64,000 nucleotides of DNA from Io17-Chloro-G2 sp965226915 (GTDB taxonomy: Bacteria; Chloroflexota; Dehalococcoidia; Lucifugimonadales; UBA3495): assembly GCA_965226915.1 (NCBI GenBank), contig CBDDEJ010000002.1:1-64000 (forward strand). The letters are read 5' to 3'. How positions within the stretch are numbered: position 1 is the stretch's first letter; the number at the start of each line of letters is the position of its first letter. Positions 8,034 through 18,317 of the stretch are shown piece by piece. The notes under the pieces were generated by a model that was not told the origin of the DNA, made no database searches, and saw only the letters and a list, made by a program, of their open reading frames with translations. The translations under genes and the position numbers were made by a program.

Positions 8034-9044
8034 TCACAAATTCTCATACTCGGGCTGCCACGAAGGCGGCTCACCGTTCAATACCCGCTGGATGTTCTCA
8101 AAGGAGTTGGCGGCCCTTTTGGGGATTGATTCCAGGGTGGGGCCAGCCGTGTGGGGGGTGATTATCAGATTTTCCAATTTTAGCAGCGGGTCGTTGGGGT
8201 CGGGAGGCTCGTGCTCCATCACGTCCATGCCGGCAGCGGCGATGGTCCCGTTGGCCAACGCTTGAGCCAGCGCGGGTTCGTTGATGACACCGCCCCGGCT
8301 GGTATTGATGACCACGGCGGTCGGCTTCATCATGGCCAGCTCTTTTTCTCCGATCATCCCGTAGGTCTCCTTGGTCAACGGCACGTGGAGGCTGATCACG
8401 TCGGATGTTTCCACCAGTTCCTCGACGCCTACCCGCCGCATGCCAAGCGCGTCTTCCTGGGTCGGGGGCAAAGGATGGTATTTATCGAAATATTGTAGTT
8501 CTAGGTCGAAGGCCCTGGCCCTTTTCGCCACCTGCTGGCCGATGTTGCCCATGCCTATCAACCCCAGGGTCTTCCCTTCCAGCTCAAACACGTCGATCTT
8601 GCGGTTCTGCTCCTGCTTCCACAACCCGGCTTTGACGTCGATGGCGTATGACATCATGCGCCGGTGGCAGGCGATCATCAGCATCATCGTGTGCTCAGCC
8701 ACCGCCACCCGGTTGGCGCCGCCGTTGTTGGCCACGGCGATCCCTAAGTCCCCCGCCAGGGGCAGGTTCATCTCGTCATATCCCGCGCTGAGCAACTGAA
8801 TCAGTTTGCACTTGGTAGCGGATTGCAGCACCCGGTCGGATATCTTTCCGGGGAACAGCATGATGAAGTCGGCGTCCCGCACCAACTCGATCTTTTCGTC
8901 GTCGTCCATATCCGCCGGGGCCGCGGTGACATCCATGCCCGGCAGCGCTTTATCCACTACTACCTGGCGTAATTCGGCATCCAAATTGGTAAAGAAAACT
9001 ACCTTTGCATCTGCCATATTTTCATTCCCCGCTGTATTATTCAT
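8034..9044 (-). CDS. NAD-dependent D-2-hydroxyacid dehydrogenase
   Basis: 336 residues of the phosphoglycerate/lactate dehydrogenase superfamily. The Rossmann signature LGLIGMGNIGQQVAKRA lies mid-protein. The three family catalytic residues are visible: Arg in INTSRGGVINE, Glu in MDVMEHEPPD and His in ITPHTAGPT. Such enzymes interconvert 2-keto acids and D-2-hydroxy acids with NAD(H) in the cytosol; sequence alone does not give the substrate. Two starts are possible: ATG at 9044 (MNNTAGNEN), and ATG at 9017 (MADAKVVFF), which has GGGGAATG nine bases before it. The conserved fold begins at the latter. The frameshifted antitoxin gene follows 16 bases downstream. Confidence 0.88.
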   Translation of the reverse strand: MNNTAGNENMADAKVVFFTNLDAELRQVVVDKALPGMDVTAAPADMDDDEKIELVRDADFIMLFPGKISDRVLQSATKCKLIQLLSAGYDEMNLPLAGDLGIAVANNGGANRVAVAEHTMMLMIACHRRMMSYAIDVKAGLWKQEQNRKIDVFELEGKTLGLIGMGNIGQQVAKRARAFDLELQYFDKYHPLPPTQEDALGMRRVGVEELVETSDVISLHVPLTKETYGMIGEKELAMMKPTAVVINTSRGGVINEPALAQALANGTIAAAGMDVMEHEPPDPNDPLLKLENLIITPHTAGPTLESIPKRAANSFENIQRVLNGEPPSWQPEYENL

Positions 9045-9156
9045 GGTCCGAATAGCCTTTCGAGTTTAACATGGGGCCTGGTATTCTTGGACATCTTCGC
9101 CGAAAATACAGCTTAGCAGATCATCCCGTCCAGCACGGGTTCGCATAGGAGAACTG

Positions 9157-11214
9157 ATGCCCAACCGGTTGATCAACGAGACAAGTCCCTATCTGTTGCA
9201 GCACGCAAACAATCCCGTCGATTGGTACCCCTGGGGCCCCGAAGCCCTGGAGCGGGCCAAGGCCGAAGACAAACCCATTTTGTTAAGCATCGGCTATTCC
9301 GCTTGCCACTGGTGCCACGTCATGGAGCGGGAGTCCTTCGAGAACGACGCCATCGCCGCACTGATGAACGAGCGGTTCATTAGCATCAAGGTGGACCGGG
9401 AAGAGCGGCCTGACCTGGACGCCGTCTATATGGAGGCGGTTCAAATGCTCACCGGAAGCGGCGGTTGGCCCATGACCGTTTTTCTCACGCCGGACACCAA
9501 GCCTTTCTACGGCGGCACCTACTTCCCGCCGGTGGACCGCCAGAATATGCCCGGCTTTCCGCGGCTGCTGACTTCGGTATCCGAGGCCTACCGCAACAGC
9601 CCAGATGAGATAGAGCGGGTCACCGGCCAACTCTCCGACAGGATGGGCCTTTCCGGGCAGATCCCCCAGGGCAACGACCTGCTGACGGAAGAGACCATGC
9701 ACCAAGCGTATACCGCCCTGGCCACCAGCTTCGATTATCAAAACGGAGGAGTTGGCACGGCCCCCAAATTCCCCCAACCGATGACCATGGAGTTTTTGCT
9801 GAGGTATCACCACCGGGACTATCCCGACTCGTCGCAACGGGCGCTGGACATGGTCAACCTAACCCTGGAGAAAATGGCTTACGGGGGGATATACGACCAG
9901 ATAGGCGGCGGTTTTCACCGGTACTCCACCGACGCTTTCTGGTTGGTGCCCCACTTCGAAAAGATGCTCTACGACAATGCCCTCCTAGCCAAGCTCTACG
10001 TCAACGCATTCTTAGTGACCCGGCGGCCTCTCTACCAGCGCGTCGCCCAGGAAACATTGGACTACGTGTTGCGGGAGATGACCGACCCGTTGGGCGGCTT
10101 TTACTCCTCTCAGGACGCCGACAGCGAAGGGGTGGAAGGCAAGTTCTTCGTGTGGACCGGCGATGAGACCAGAGAAGTGTTGGGAGAGGAAACCGGCAAT
10201 CTGGTAGGCGGATTTTTCGGGGTATACGAGGCCGGCAATTTCGAAGGCAAGACCATCTTCAACATTCCTCAGCCACCGGAGCAATTTGCCGAGGAGTACG
10301 GAATCCCAATGGAGGATCTGCTGCGCACCGTCGAGTCTGGCAAGAACCAACTGCTGTTGGCCCGAGAACAGCGGGTACACCCTATGCGGGACGACAAAGT
10401 GCTCTCCTCATGGAATGGACTCATGCTTCGGGCGTTTGCCGAAGCGGCCCAAGTTTTTGGCCGCCCGGACTACCTGGAGGGTGCAGTCAAAAACGCTGAA
10501 TTTTTGACCTCTGCGATGGTCCGGGACGGACGTTTGTTGCGGACCTACCGCAACGGCGAGGCCAAACTACTGGCGTATCTGGAGGACTACTCCTTTGTGG
10601 CCGACGGCCTGTTGGCCCTATACGAGGCAACATTCCAGCCCCGCTGGCTGGAGGAAGCCGTCAAGCTAGCGGACTCAATGATCGACCTGTTTTGGGACGA
10701 CGATGTTGGCGGATTTTACGATACGGGGAAAGACCACGAAGACTTGGTGGTGCGCCCCAGGGACACATTCGACAACGCCCAGCCTTGCGGCGGATCCGTG
10801 GCGGCCGAAGTCTTGCTGCGCCTTGCGGTGATCACCGGCAACGATGATTATTCAGCCAAAGCCGCGGCGCCCCTGCGCGCCCTGCAGCAGCTTATGTCCC
10901 GCTCTCCCATGGGCGCCGGCCAATGGCTGGGAGCGCTGGATTTCTACCTATCCCAACCCAAGGAGATCGCCATCATAGGTCCGCGGGACGACCCATCAAC
11001 CGGAGAACTTCTAAACGCCGTCTTCGGCAGATTCCTGCCCAACAAAGTCGTGGTGGGCGCCGAATCGCCTCAACCCGCCGCCGTGGCCGGAAACCCGCTG
11101 TTGGAGAGCCGCGAAATGACTGGCGGCAAACCCACGGCCTACGTCTGCCAAAACTACGTCTGCCAGCTTCCGGTGACGGACCCGGAAGCGCTAGTGGAAC
11201 AGTTAGGCGTTTAA
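9157..11214 (+). CDS. DUF255 thioredoxin-fold protein (YyaL/SPATA20 family)
   Basis: 685 residues, the standard size of this family. The N-terminal thioredoxin-like domain begins with the hallmark NRLINETSPYLLQHANNPVDW and contains SACHWCHVM (Cys50-x2-Cys53), then VDREERPDLD and GGWPMTVFLTPD. The rest is an (alpha/alpha)6-barrel, glycosidase-like region with DKVLSSWNGLMLRA and ARPRDTFDNAQP-type segments. The ATG at 9157 follows AGGAG. The biochemical role of the family is not settled. It is divergent from the dehydrogenase upstream and convergent with the transporter downstream, so it is probably monocistronic. Confidence 0.9.
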   Translation: MPNRLINETSPYLLQHANNPVDWYPWGPEALERAKAEDKPILLSIGYSACHWCHVMERESFENDAIAALMNERFISIKVDREERPDLDAVYMEAVQMLTGSGGWPMTVFLTPDTKPFYGGTYFPPVDRQNMPGFPRLLTSVSEAYRNSPDEIERVTGQLSDRMGLSGQIPQGNDLLTEETMHQAYTALATSFDYQNGGVGTAPKFPQPMTMEFLLRYHHRDYPDSSQRALDMVNLTLEKMAYGGIYDQIGGGFHRYSTDAFWLVPHFEKMLYDNALLAKLYVNAFLVTRRPLYQRVAQETLDYVLREMTDPLGGFYSSQDADSEGVEGKFFVWTGDETREVLGEETGNLVGGFFGVYEAGNFEGKTIFNIPQPPEQFAEEYGIPMEDLLRTVESGKNQLLLAREQRVHPMRDDKVLSSWNGLMLRAFAEAAQVFGRPDYLEGAVKNAEFLTSAMVRDGRLLRTYRNGEAKLLAYLEDYSFVADGLLALYEATFQPRWLEEAVKLADSMIDLFWDDDVGGFYDTGKDHEDLVVRPRDTFDNAQPCGGSVAAEVLLRLAVITGNDDYSAKAAAPLRALQQLMSRSPMGAGQWLGALDFYLSQPKEIAIIGPRDDPSTGELLNAVFGRFLPNKVVVGAESPQPAAVAGNPLLESREMTGGKPTAYVCQNYVCQLPVTDPEALVEQLGV

Positions 11215-11350
11215 GCGGCCCGTCGGCGAATCAATCAACACTTTTATGACTCCAATCACTCCCCCTTTTGCAGGAGGATATAGGGGGATTTCTCCAGTGT
11301 GTTCAGAGCGATGTTCCACACACCCGAACCGCCGCCTTTATGCAGCGCCA

Positions 11351-12727
11351 TCACAACTCTACGCCCGCCTCCTTTACGCTTTCCCGGGTGACAGTGGCGG
11401 GCAGCCGGTAGCCGCGGAACGTCCAGTACCCGAAGAACGCGATCACTCCCGCCACCGGCCCCACCAGGCGGATGCCCAGCGGGTTTTCTACGGTGTCGCC
11501 CAGCAGCAATATCAGGCCCAACAGCAGCGGGGCCAGGGACGAGCCCATCTTCTCGAAAAGGTTCTGGGTGGCGTAGAACATGCCTTCCCGGCGCATCCCG
11601 GTGCGCAGCTCATCGTAATCGGTGATATCGGCGGTGATGGCTCTGGGCAACAGGTTGACCCCGGCCATGGGCGCGCCCGCTAGAAAGGCCATGACCAACC
11701 CTTGGAGAAACTTGGGCACTCCCGGAATGAATCCAGCGAAAAACAGCAGCGGCAAATAGATCGCGGTGCCCAGAAGGCACGCTGAATAGACCCAACGCTT
11801 GCCTTTGGTGTTGCTAAGTTTCCACAGACCTAATACGGAAATCGCCATTGCGGCCAGGGATGCGCCGGTCAACATTGAGGTCATCGCGCCACCGTTGTCC
11901 TGGTCCAGCACCGACGCCACGAAGAAGGGAAGCCAGGCGATGACCATGCCGACCGCGGCTTGGAAAAGCACGAAACTGGGCAGAAAATACAGGAATTGTT
12001 TGTTGCTTAAGGTGCTGGTGAAGGCAGATTTCAGGTCAAGCTGCGCCGTTGGAGTGTCGCGAGGCGCAATCCGCCAAATCCCACCCAGTCCAACGTACCT
12101 GAAGACCAGGCCGAAAGCGGCAACGATGAATCCCATGACGCGAAAGTCAAATGCGTCCTTGATGAAGCCGGTTAACACCAGTCCCAACACGGCGCCCAGG
12201 ATCCCAAAGTAGAACTGCCAGGCAACCACGCTCATCCGGTCCCGGTCGGTGCGGGCAATCTCCGGCAGCAAAGCCTCATAGGGCCCTCCGGAAAGGGTCA
12301 CTGCCAGGAAGAACATCTCCAACACCACGAACAGGTATACCGCGTTGACCGGGCTGCCCTCGCCTCCGGGTGTCACCCACAGCAACGCGAAAAATATGGC
12401 GTAGAAAGGCGTGCTAAACAGAACGAATGGGAGCCGGCGGCCCCACCGGCTTTTCGTCCGGTCGCTCCACCAGCCGATAAGAGGGTCGTCGAAGGCTTCG
12501 ATCAGCCGTCCGGCAGTCAATAGCACTCCGACGAAAACCCTTGGATCCAGGTTGAGAAACCCCAGAGTTAGCGCAGGCACGGCGGTGGGCAAGCCCTCCC
12601 GGAGCGGAGGAGCCAGGAAGAACAGCAACCAGAGGTTGCGGGTCTGGGCGATGGCTTGGCTGCCCACCATGTCCGACGTATACAGAAGCTTGTTGACCAG
12701 GGGCAGCCTGCGAACGTTAAGCGACAT
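11351..12727 (-). CDS. MFS transporter of the GPH (glycoside-pentoside-hexuronide:cation symporter) type
   Basis: 458 residues with about twelve hydrophobic segments. The N-terminal half carries LIEAFDDPLIGWWSDRTKSR followed by WGRRLPFV, the characteristic GPH/MFS_2 signature (D-P-x-x-G-x-x-S-D-R-T-x-x-x-G-R-R), and later YDELRTGMRREGMFYATQN, the matching second-half motif that also occurs in this family. It would move a sugar-like solute with a cation across the inner membrane; the solute is not readable. It starts with ATG at 12727 (MSLNVRRLPL). It faces the DUF255 gene and lies downstream of the acyl-ligase fusion with about 100 bases between, so co-transcription with that gene is possible. 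Confidence 0.85.
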   Translation of the reverse strand: MSLNVRRLPLVNKLLYTSDMVGSQAIAQTRNLWLLFFLAPPLREGLPTAVPALTLGFLNLDPRVFVGVLLTAGRLIEAFDDPLIGWWSDRTKSRWGRRLPFVLFSTPFYAIFFALLWVTPGGEGSPVNAVYLFVVLEMFFLAVTLSGGPYEALLPEIARTDRDRMSVVAWQFYFGILGAVLGLVLTGFIKDAFDFRVMGFIVAAFGLVFRYVGLGGIWRIAPRDTPTAQLDLKSAFTSTLSNKQFLYFLPSFVLFQAAVGMVIAWLPFFVASVLDQDNGGAMTSMLTGASLAAMAISVLGLWKLSNTKGKRWVYSACLLGTAIYLPLLFFAGFIPGVPKFLQGLVMAFLAGAPMAGVNLLPRAITADITDYDELRTGMRREGMFYATQNLFEKMGSSLAPLLLGLILLLGDTVENPLGIRLVGPVAGVIAFFGYWTFRGYRLPATVTRESVKEAGVEL

Positions 12728-12829
12728 GACTCATTTCAGAAGAGAAACTAGCCCGAGCCGCCGGTGATTCTGACTCGCGAAGGGTCTCTTGGGGTCTGCT
12801 AGTCAACGCTGCCGTCGATTTTTTCCGGC

Positions 12830-15310
12830 TCATAGCGCCCTCACCGCCGCCTCTAATTGCTCTGTGGCCGCCCGATAGTCTTCTCTCCGGGGGAAATCTA
12901 TTGGATCACCAAACCTGATTTCGACGTCTCCTCTTGAGAACAGTCCGCCCTTATCAAACACGCCCCTCTTTTTCAAATTCACTCGCACCGGCACAACCAG
13001 AGTGCGGCTTTCCACGGCCACCAACCCGGCGCCGGGCTTGAATGCCTCCATGCCTTCCCGGTTGTTGCGGCCTTCGGGATATATCAGGATCGACCATCCC
13101 AAATCCAGCAACTGCCCCAGGTGCTCCAAGCTGGTGCGGATCGAGCCCTCACGGGAGAACGGGAAGGAATTCCCCAGCAGGGGGCCTCCGAAGCGCCACA
13201 GAGGGTTCCCGAGGATGAAATCAGCGGCCGCTGCCGGACATAGCCTCCACCGCCATCGCAGAGGCAGCGCCATCATGATGAGGGGATTGTCCATCTTCAT
13301 GTTGTGATTGGCCGCGAACATCAAGGGGCCCTCTAGACCGTTCAACCGCTCCTGCCCGGTGACTTTGATCTTATAAAAAACGTGCAGCAGCGGGAACAAC
13401 AAACCGCTTTGTATGATGACTCGCAACACACCGCACCAGACGGTCCGGCCCCATGACGGGAACGGCAGGTTCGGCTCTTCGCCTCCGGCCTGAACCAGAG
13501 CCTCCAATTCACCGATCGTCGTTTCTGAGCTTAGCTGCCCCTCGTCGACATACGCCCCCAGCTCTTCCTGAACGGCGGAAAGCAGCTCCACCCGCCCCAG
13601 GGAATCCAGGCTTAGGTCTAGCCCCAGGGTTTTCTCGGGAGTTAATTCTGCTGGGGGGATTGGACACAAAGAGGACAGGATCCTCTGTAATTCGCTTACC
13701 GGCTCGCCCGCTGAAGCCTCTTCTTCGGCATGAGCCTCAGGTTTCGTCTCCCCACCGCGGCTCATGAGAAATTCCATGACAAGAGGTTTTTTGACCTTTA
13801 GCGTGTGGGTGCGTGGGAAGTCGTCCTCCGGCCACGCCGTAAACCCCTGAATCTGCTGATGGCCCGCCAGGGCTTGGTTCGCGGCGCGGACCACGTCGGC
13901 AGCCTGAACCTCGGGCTCAAGCAAGAACACCGCGTGAACGGTTGCGTCTCCACTATCATTGGGCAGCCCGACCACCACGCCGTCCCGAACTCCAGGCTGA
14001 TTGCGAACCACGGCCTCGATGTCCTCCGGGTACACGTTCTGCCCGTTGGGCAAGACGATCAGGTCTTTTTTTCTCCCTTTGAGATACAGAAATCCCTGGT
14101 CATCCAAATCGCCGAGGTCTCCAGTCTTGTACCAACCATCTTCGAACGCCCCGGCCGTAGTTTCAGTATCCTGCCAGTACCCTTGTGTGACGTTGGGGCC
14201 CTGGGTCAAAATCTCTCCATCGGCGGCGATGCGAACTTGTTGGCCCGGGAGGACGCGGCCGACAGAACCTTCCCTCTGTTGGTTGAATGCGTCGCTGGTG
14301 ATCACCGGCGAAGTCTCAGTGGCGCCGTAGCCTTGCAAGACGGGGATACCCAACAGCTTCCACTTCCTGCTTAGCTGGGGGTCCAAATACGCCCCTCCAG
14401 ACATCATGAATTCAAACCGCCCGCCCATCTTCCGGTGAACCGCCCGGAAGAGAAATCTCCGGGCCCGATTTGGCAAGGCCGGAGCGACGCGCATCAGCGA
14501 TCGCCACTGCCTCTCTTTTCCTTGCGCCCTCACCTCGCGTTCTATGGAGTTCATGAACAGCTGTAGCGCCTGGGGCACCAAAACCGCGTTGGTGACGTGA
14601 TTGACGCCCATGGTTTTAAAAATGATGCTCGGCTGGCGGCTGACTGAATAGACGACGCTGGCGCCGTGGTGCAGCGGAATCAGCAAACCGGCCGTTTGCT
14701 CCAGCATATGACTGAGGGGCAGAAGCGAAAGCAGCCGGTAAGACGGTTTAACCGGGACCATGGAACTGGTCGCGACCACATTGGACACCAGATTACCGTG
14801 GGTCAGCATTACGCCTTTGGGCTCGCCGGTAGTTCCCGAGGTGTACATGAGTTCGGCAATGTCGTCCCCTTGGATCGAAGGCTCTTCCTGTGGAGTGGCC
14901 AATCCGGCAATGGAATCCTCGAGTTCCTCCAACTGGAGAACCGGCAAGCCTGAATTTGCTAACCCATCAGAGGTTGGCCGGGACACAAAAGCCATCTTGG
15001 AATCGGTTCTCTCCACCACACGGCTCACGAAATCCGGTGCGCTACGAACGTCTAACGGCACTACGGCCACTCCGGCCCGCAGGCATCCGAAGAAGGCTGT
15101 CACCCACTCGGGACTGTTGTGAGCCCAGATGATGGCCCGGTTTCCTTTACCCAGCCCGCGTTGCGCCACCAATGAACTTACCTTGCCGGAGGATTCCCAA
15201 AGCTCACTGTAAGTCCATTGCCGCTGGCGTACTCCTTGAGCGATTGACAATGCCGTAGAGGCGCCAAACCGTGTTGAGGCGTCTCTTAGAAGGTCAATTA
15301 AAGTGTCCAT
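12830..15310 (-). CDS. AMP-dependent acyl ligase / acyl carrier / PlsC acyltransferase fusion (copy 1)
   Basis: A three-domain protein of about 826 residues. Residues ~1-520 are an acyl-adenylating enzyme: YTSGTTGEPKGVMLTHGNL (~160), GYGATETSPV, WYKTGDLGDLD, and KGRKKDLIVLPNGQNVYPED. Residues ~540-620 are a phosphopantetheine carrier with LDLSLDSLGRVELL, the serine being the attachment site. The C-terminus is a PlsC-type acyltransferase: NHNMKMD (HX4D motif), IYPEGRNNR and VVPVRV. It should activate a fatty acid, load it on its own carrier, and acylate a lysophospholipid or similar acceptor, like an Aas enzyme in a different domain order. I chose the ATG at 15310 because GGAG lies nine bases upstream; that element abuts the ATG at 15319. 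A paralogue lies at 18481-21027. Confidence 0.9.
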   Translation of the reverse strand: MDTLIDLLRDASTRFGASTALSIAQGVRQRQWTYSELWESSGKVSSLVAQRGLGKGNRAIIWAHNSPEWVTAFFGCLRAGVAVVPLDVRSAPDFVSRVVERTDSKMAFVSRPTSDGLANSGLPVLQLEELEDSIAGLATPQEEPSIQGDDIAELMYTSGTTGEPKGVMLTHGNLVSNVVATSSMVPVKPSYRLLSLLPLSHMLEQTAGLLIPLHHGASVVYSVSRQPSIIFKTMGVNHVTNAVLVPQALQLFMNSIEREVRAQGKERQWRSLMRVAPALPNRARRFLFRAVHRKMGGRFEFMMSGGAYLDPQLSRKWKLLGIPVLQGYGATETSPVITSDAFNQQREGSVGRVLPGQQVRIAADGEILTQGPNVTQGYWQDTETTAGAFEDGWYKTGDLGDLDDQGFLYLKGRKKDLIVLPNGQNVYPEDIEAVVRNQPGVRDGVVVGLPNDSGDATVHAVFLLEPEVQAADVVRAANQALAGHQQIQGFTAWPEDDFPRTHTLKVKKPLVMEFLMSRGGETKPEAHAEEEASAGEPVSELQRILSSLCPIPPAELTPEKTLGLDLSLDSLGRVELLSAVQEELGAYVDEGQLSSETTIGELEALVQAGGEEPNLPFPSWGRTVWCGVLRVIIQSGLLFPLLHVFYKIKVTGQERLNGLEGPLMFAANHNMKMDNPLIMMALPLRWRWRLCPAAAADFILGNPLWRFGGPLLGNSFPFSREGSIRTSLEHLGQLLDLGWSILIYPEGRNNREGMEAFKPGAGLVAVESRTLVVPVRVNLKKRGVFDKGGLFSRGDVEIRFGDPIDFPRREDYRAATEQLEAAVRAL

Positions 15311-15411
15311 TTGCAACATCTCCGTTTTTCAATACGCCGATGTGTCTAGACAATCTTCGGACCGCAGTGATTCCGTGCTCCATTCTTCCCGTCAATCCTA
15401 GCCCGTCCCAT

Positions 15412-16191
15412 TCACTCCAAGCGGTCCGCGAAATCGCGTAACTCCTGTGAGGCATTTTTCAACAGGGGCGGATAATGACTCAAACACAAGACCTCGCAGT
15501 CCAATTGAGCGAGCCGGCGAATCGACTCTTTCGCCTGGGCCATGTCGGAGGTAAACGGTTTTGAGGGAAGCTGAAGTGACCCGTCGCGATATTCCAAAGC
15601 GTCTCCCGCGATGAGCAATCCCTCGCGCCGAAAGTACAGGCTGATGCTGCCTGGAGTGTGCCCCGGCGTATGTACGATCTCCATCCCGCCCAGAGTGTCG
15701 AACGTATCTCCATCCTGGAGCCGGAGGTCCACAGAAAATTTATGCGGCCGGTTAAGCCAGACGAACGGAGCCATCAACAGAGCGGCTAAAGGGTTTTGGA
15801 AAGGGCTTGGGAGATTCCTCTCCCCTTGCACCAAGGGCGCTTCACTTTGGTGAATGGCCACACTGGCTGCCGACGTCTCTTTGAGACGGGCGATCCCTCC
15901 AATGTGGTCCAGGTGGTAATGGGTGGCGAAGACATTGGAAATCTCTTTGGGTGAGCGGCCCAAATATCTCAAATATGAAATGATCTGGAGGCCGCTTGCC
16001 CGGCGGCCGGCGTCGATAACGGTAATCTTATCTTCCAATACTATAAACGCGGACGAGCCGCCGGTTGGAAATTGGTGTAGATTTGCCGTTATCTGTCTTG
16101 CCCTGTGGGTTTCTTCCTTCAAATTGCTTTGTCCTATGAGGCCTGGAATAGGAATTTCCTCAAAATACCAATTAGTTCCCGATACCGTCAA
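15412..16191 (-). CDS. MBL-fold metallo-hydrolase
   Basis: 259 residues of the metallo-beta-lactamase superfamily. The metal-binding motif ATHYHLDHIGG (HxHxDH) is near residues 88-97. Downstream ligands are visible as TPGHTPGS (His), IAGDALEYRDG (Asp) and CLSHYPPLL (His). The family hydrolyses esters, thioesters, lactones and phosphodiesters; the substrate is unknown. It lies between two acyl-ligase/carrier/acyltransferase fusions and shares strand with both, so a thioesterase-like role is conceivable but is only an inference from context. The start is a TTG at 16191 with no clear ribosome site, so the exact N-terminus is uncertain. Confidence 0.85.
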   Translation of the reverse strand: MTVSGTNWYFEEIPIPGLIGQSNLKEETHRARQITANLHQFPTGGSSAFIVLEDKITVIDAGRRASGLQIISYLRYLGRSPKEISNVFATHYHLDHIGGIARLKETSAASVAIHQSEAPLVQGERNLPSPFQNPLAALLMAPFVWLNRPHKFSVDLRLQDGDTFDTLGGMEIVHTPGHTPGSISLYFRREGLLIAGDALEYRDGSLQLPSKPFTSDMAQAKESIRRLAQLDCEVLCLSHYPPLLKNASQELRDFADRLE

Positions 16192-16981
16192 ACAATGAAA
16201 TCACAACAGGCTAACCCCGAAATCGAATCTGGAGTTGCCACCTCAAGGCATCGCCTACATAATATGCCTCGCGATGAGGCGTTTGTTGTCAAAATGCATG
16301 ACCTTTGCGCGGTCGGTGTTTACAGACTTTTCCATTAACAATTGTTCCTATTTTTCCGCCGGTATCGCCTACTGGACCCTGTTTTCATTGTTTCCCCTGG
16401 CGCTGGCCGGCATATCGGTCCTTGGCTTTTTCTACCCGGAGCCCGAACAGCAGGTTGAGATCATCGACCGCCTGATAGAGCTCATTCCAGTCTCAGGCGG
16501 CTATCTGGCGGATCTGATAAACAGTTTGGCCAGTGCGCGGAACGAGCTGGGTTTATTGGCGATCATTGGACTTCTCTTCTCCGGCGGCAAAGTGTTCGCC
16601 TCCGTACGAAGGGGAATCAATCATGTTTGGGGGACAGATGCTCCTCACTCATTTATGCTAGCCCGAGCCATCGACTCCATCATGCTTCTCGTGGTCGTGT
16701 TGCTTGTCGCCATCATCCTCGTTTTCGGCTCTGGCGTCTCGGCGATTCTGAATCTGATCGGCCAGGCGCCCGGTTTGCTCGGGATACTCCTAAAGCTGGT
16801 TCAGGAAGTCCTGGTGTTGTTTTTCACCTTGGGCGTGTTCATCCTCCTGTACCGGTACATTCCGAACACTCGGGTGACGTGGCGGGACACCTGGCTTGGG
16901 GCGATTGTAGCGACATTGTTTTTCCATGCTGTCAGAATAGGTTTTGTTTGGTTCGTAACAAATGCCGATGGCTTCAATCTA

Positions 16982-17096
16982 GTACTCAGTCATGTTTGGA
17001 ATCAAAGGGTTCAGCGGCCCCGGCAAGGCCGGTTGGACAACCACTCTGGGGTTACGTTGTTCCAAGGATACTGCGATTTCACGATTGACTGAGTAC
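16982..17096. mobile_element. 115-bp MITE derived from the adjacent IS630 element
   Basis: Terminal inverted repeats GTACTCAGTCA (16982) and TGACTGAGTAC (end 17096), flanked by TA on both sides (16980-16981 and 17097-17098). The first 27 bases match the left end of the neighbouring IS630 with two differences, so it is probably a non-autonomous relative mobilised by the same transposase. It has no coding capacity. It sits immediately beside the full element inside yihY. Confidence 0.75.
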
Positions 17097-17098
17097 TA

Positions 17099-18317
17099 GT
17101 AGTCAGTCATGTTTGGAATCGAAGGGATAGAGGCGGTGAAGTTTGCCCCTGGCGTCCTGGGTGTTGAACCGCCAGTTAATGGTGGCTCGGGCGGCATTTC
17201 GCTCCGTGACCAGGGCCTGGACCTCCCGCCGGAGGGCGGGTTCGTTGGGGACGCGCTGCTTGAGGCAGGAGCGGGACAGCACGCTGAACTCGATTTCCGC
17301 CATATTCAACCAACTCCCGTGCTTGGGGGTGTAGTGGAACTCCAGCCGTTTGGCGACCCGGCGGGCCTCGGCCGCTGGGAAGGTCTCGTACAGGGAAGCT
17401 GTCCTGTGGGTGTTCAGATTGTCCAGGACCACTCGCACCACCGGGACCTCTGGATAGGCCTCATCCACCAGCCAGCGCATCTGGCGGGCGAAGTCCTGCA
17501 TGGTGCGCCGCTCCGTAACCTGCACGTGGCGCCAACCGGCCATCGGTTCGCAGGTCAGGAACAGGTTTCGAGTGCCCTCCCGGCGGTGCTCGTAGTCCTG
17601 CCGCGCCGGTCTCCCCGGCTGGGCTGGCAGCGGGGGACGGGTGTCAGCCAACAACTGGGTCGAAGTCTCGTCAAAGCAGACCACCGGCCGCCGCGGGTCA
17701 TAGGGTTGGGCGTACAGGTCCAGCACGTCCTCCATGTGGGCCACGAACTCGGCGCTCACCTTGGGGATGCACCACTCCTGCTTCTGCCACGGCTTGAGGG
17801 AGTTTTTTTCAGGTGCAGCCGCACCGTCTCGTGGGATAGGGAGGGCGCCAACCCCAACTCCACCACCTGGCCCGCCAAAAGGCGCAGGGTCCAGTGGTCA
17901 TGCCCTTCCGGCGGTTCGGAGCAGGCCAGAGCGATGAGGTGGGCTTCGCCCCGGTCGTCTAGCTTCCGGTACCGACGGGCTTGGGGCCGGTCTTGCAGCA
18001 CCCCTTCCAGCCCCTCTTCGGCGAAGCGCCGCTTGATCCGAAACACCGTGCCCTCGGCCACATCCAGGGCTTGGGCCACCTGGGGAGCGCTCCACCCCTC
18101 ATCCGTCTTGAGCAGAATCCGGGCCCGGACCGTCACCCGGGCTGTGCCTTTCCCCGCACGAACCAGATGCTGGAGCTGGTTCCGCTGTTCCGCCGTCAGC
18201 CGGACTCCATACTTTTCCCTGACCATACCACCGCCTCCCATCAACACTATCCAGAGTCAGGGTAGCTCTTTTGCTCAATCTTTCACGTTACCATTAATAT
18301 CAAGTTTGACTGACTAC
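17099..18317 (-). mobile_element. IS630-family insertion sequence
   Basis: A 1,219-bp element bounded by GTAGTCAGTCA at 17099 and TGACTGACTAC ending at 18317, with TA dinucleotides outside both ends (17097-17098, 18318-18319), as expected for TA-targeting IS630/Tc1-mariner elements. It carries one transposase in two frames on the minus strand. It interrupts yihY. Confidence 0.85.
17103..18226 (-). CDS. IS630-family transposase, two frames joined by -1 frameshift
   Basis: The first frame (start ATG 18226 behind GGGAGG) encodes an N-terminal helix-turn-helix region: RLTAEQRNQLQHLVRAGKG, WSAPQVAQALDVAEGTVFRI and VRLHLKK. The second encodes the DDE core: PVVCFDETSTQLL (Asp), VVLDNLNTH (Asp), and TPKHGSWLNMAEIEF (Glu). 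They meet at an A7 run (17803-17809, T7 on the plus strand). Slipping -1 there gives LKKNSLKPWQKQEWCIPKVS and then AEFVAHMEDVL, matching single-frame relatives. This is the usual way IS630 elements make full transposase, so the element may be active. The second frame ends near 17103, inside the terminal repeat region. Confidence 0.85.

Noticed and set aside
11258..11288. TCCCCC/GGGGGA stem after the DUF255 gene as a terminator
   Set aside because: Six pairs with a long loop and only a short T stretch; not convincing.
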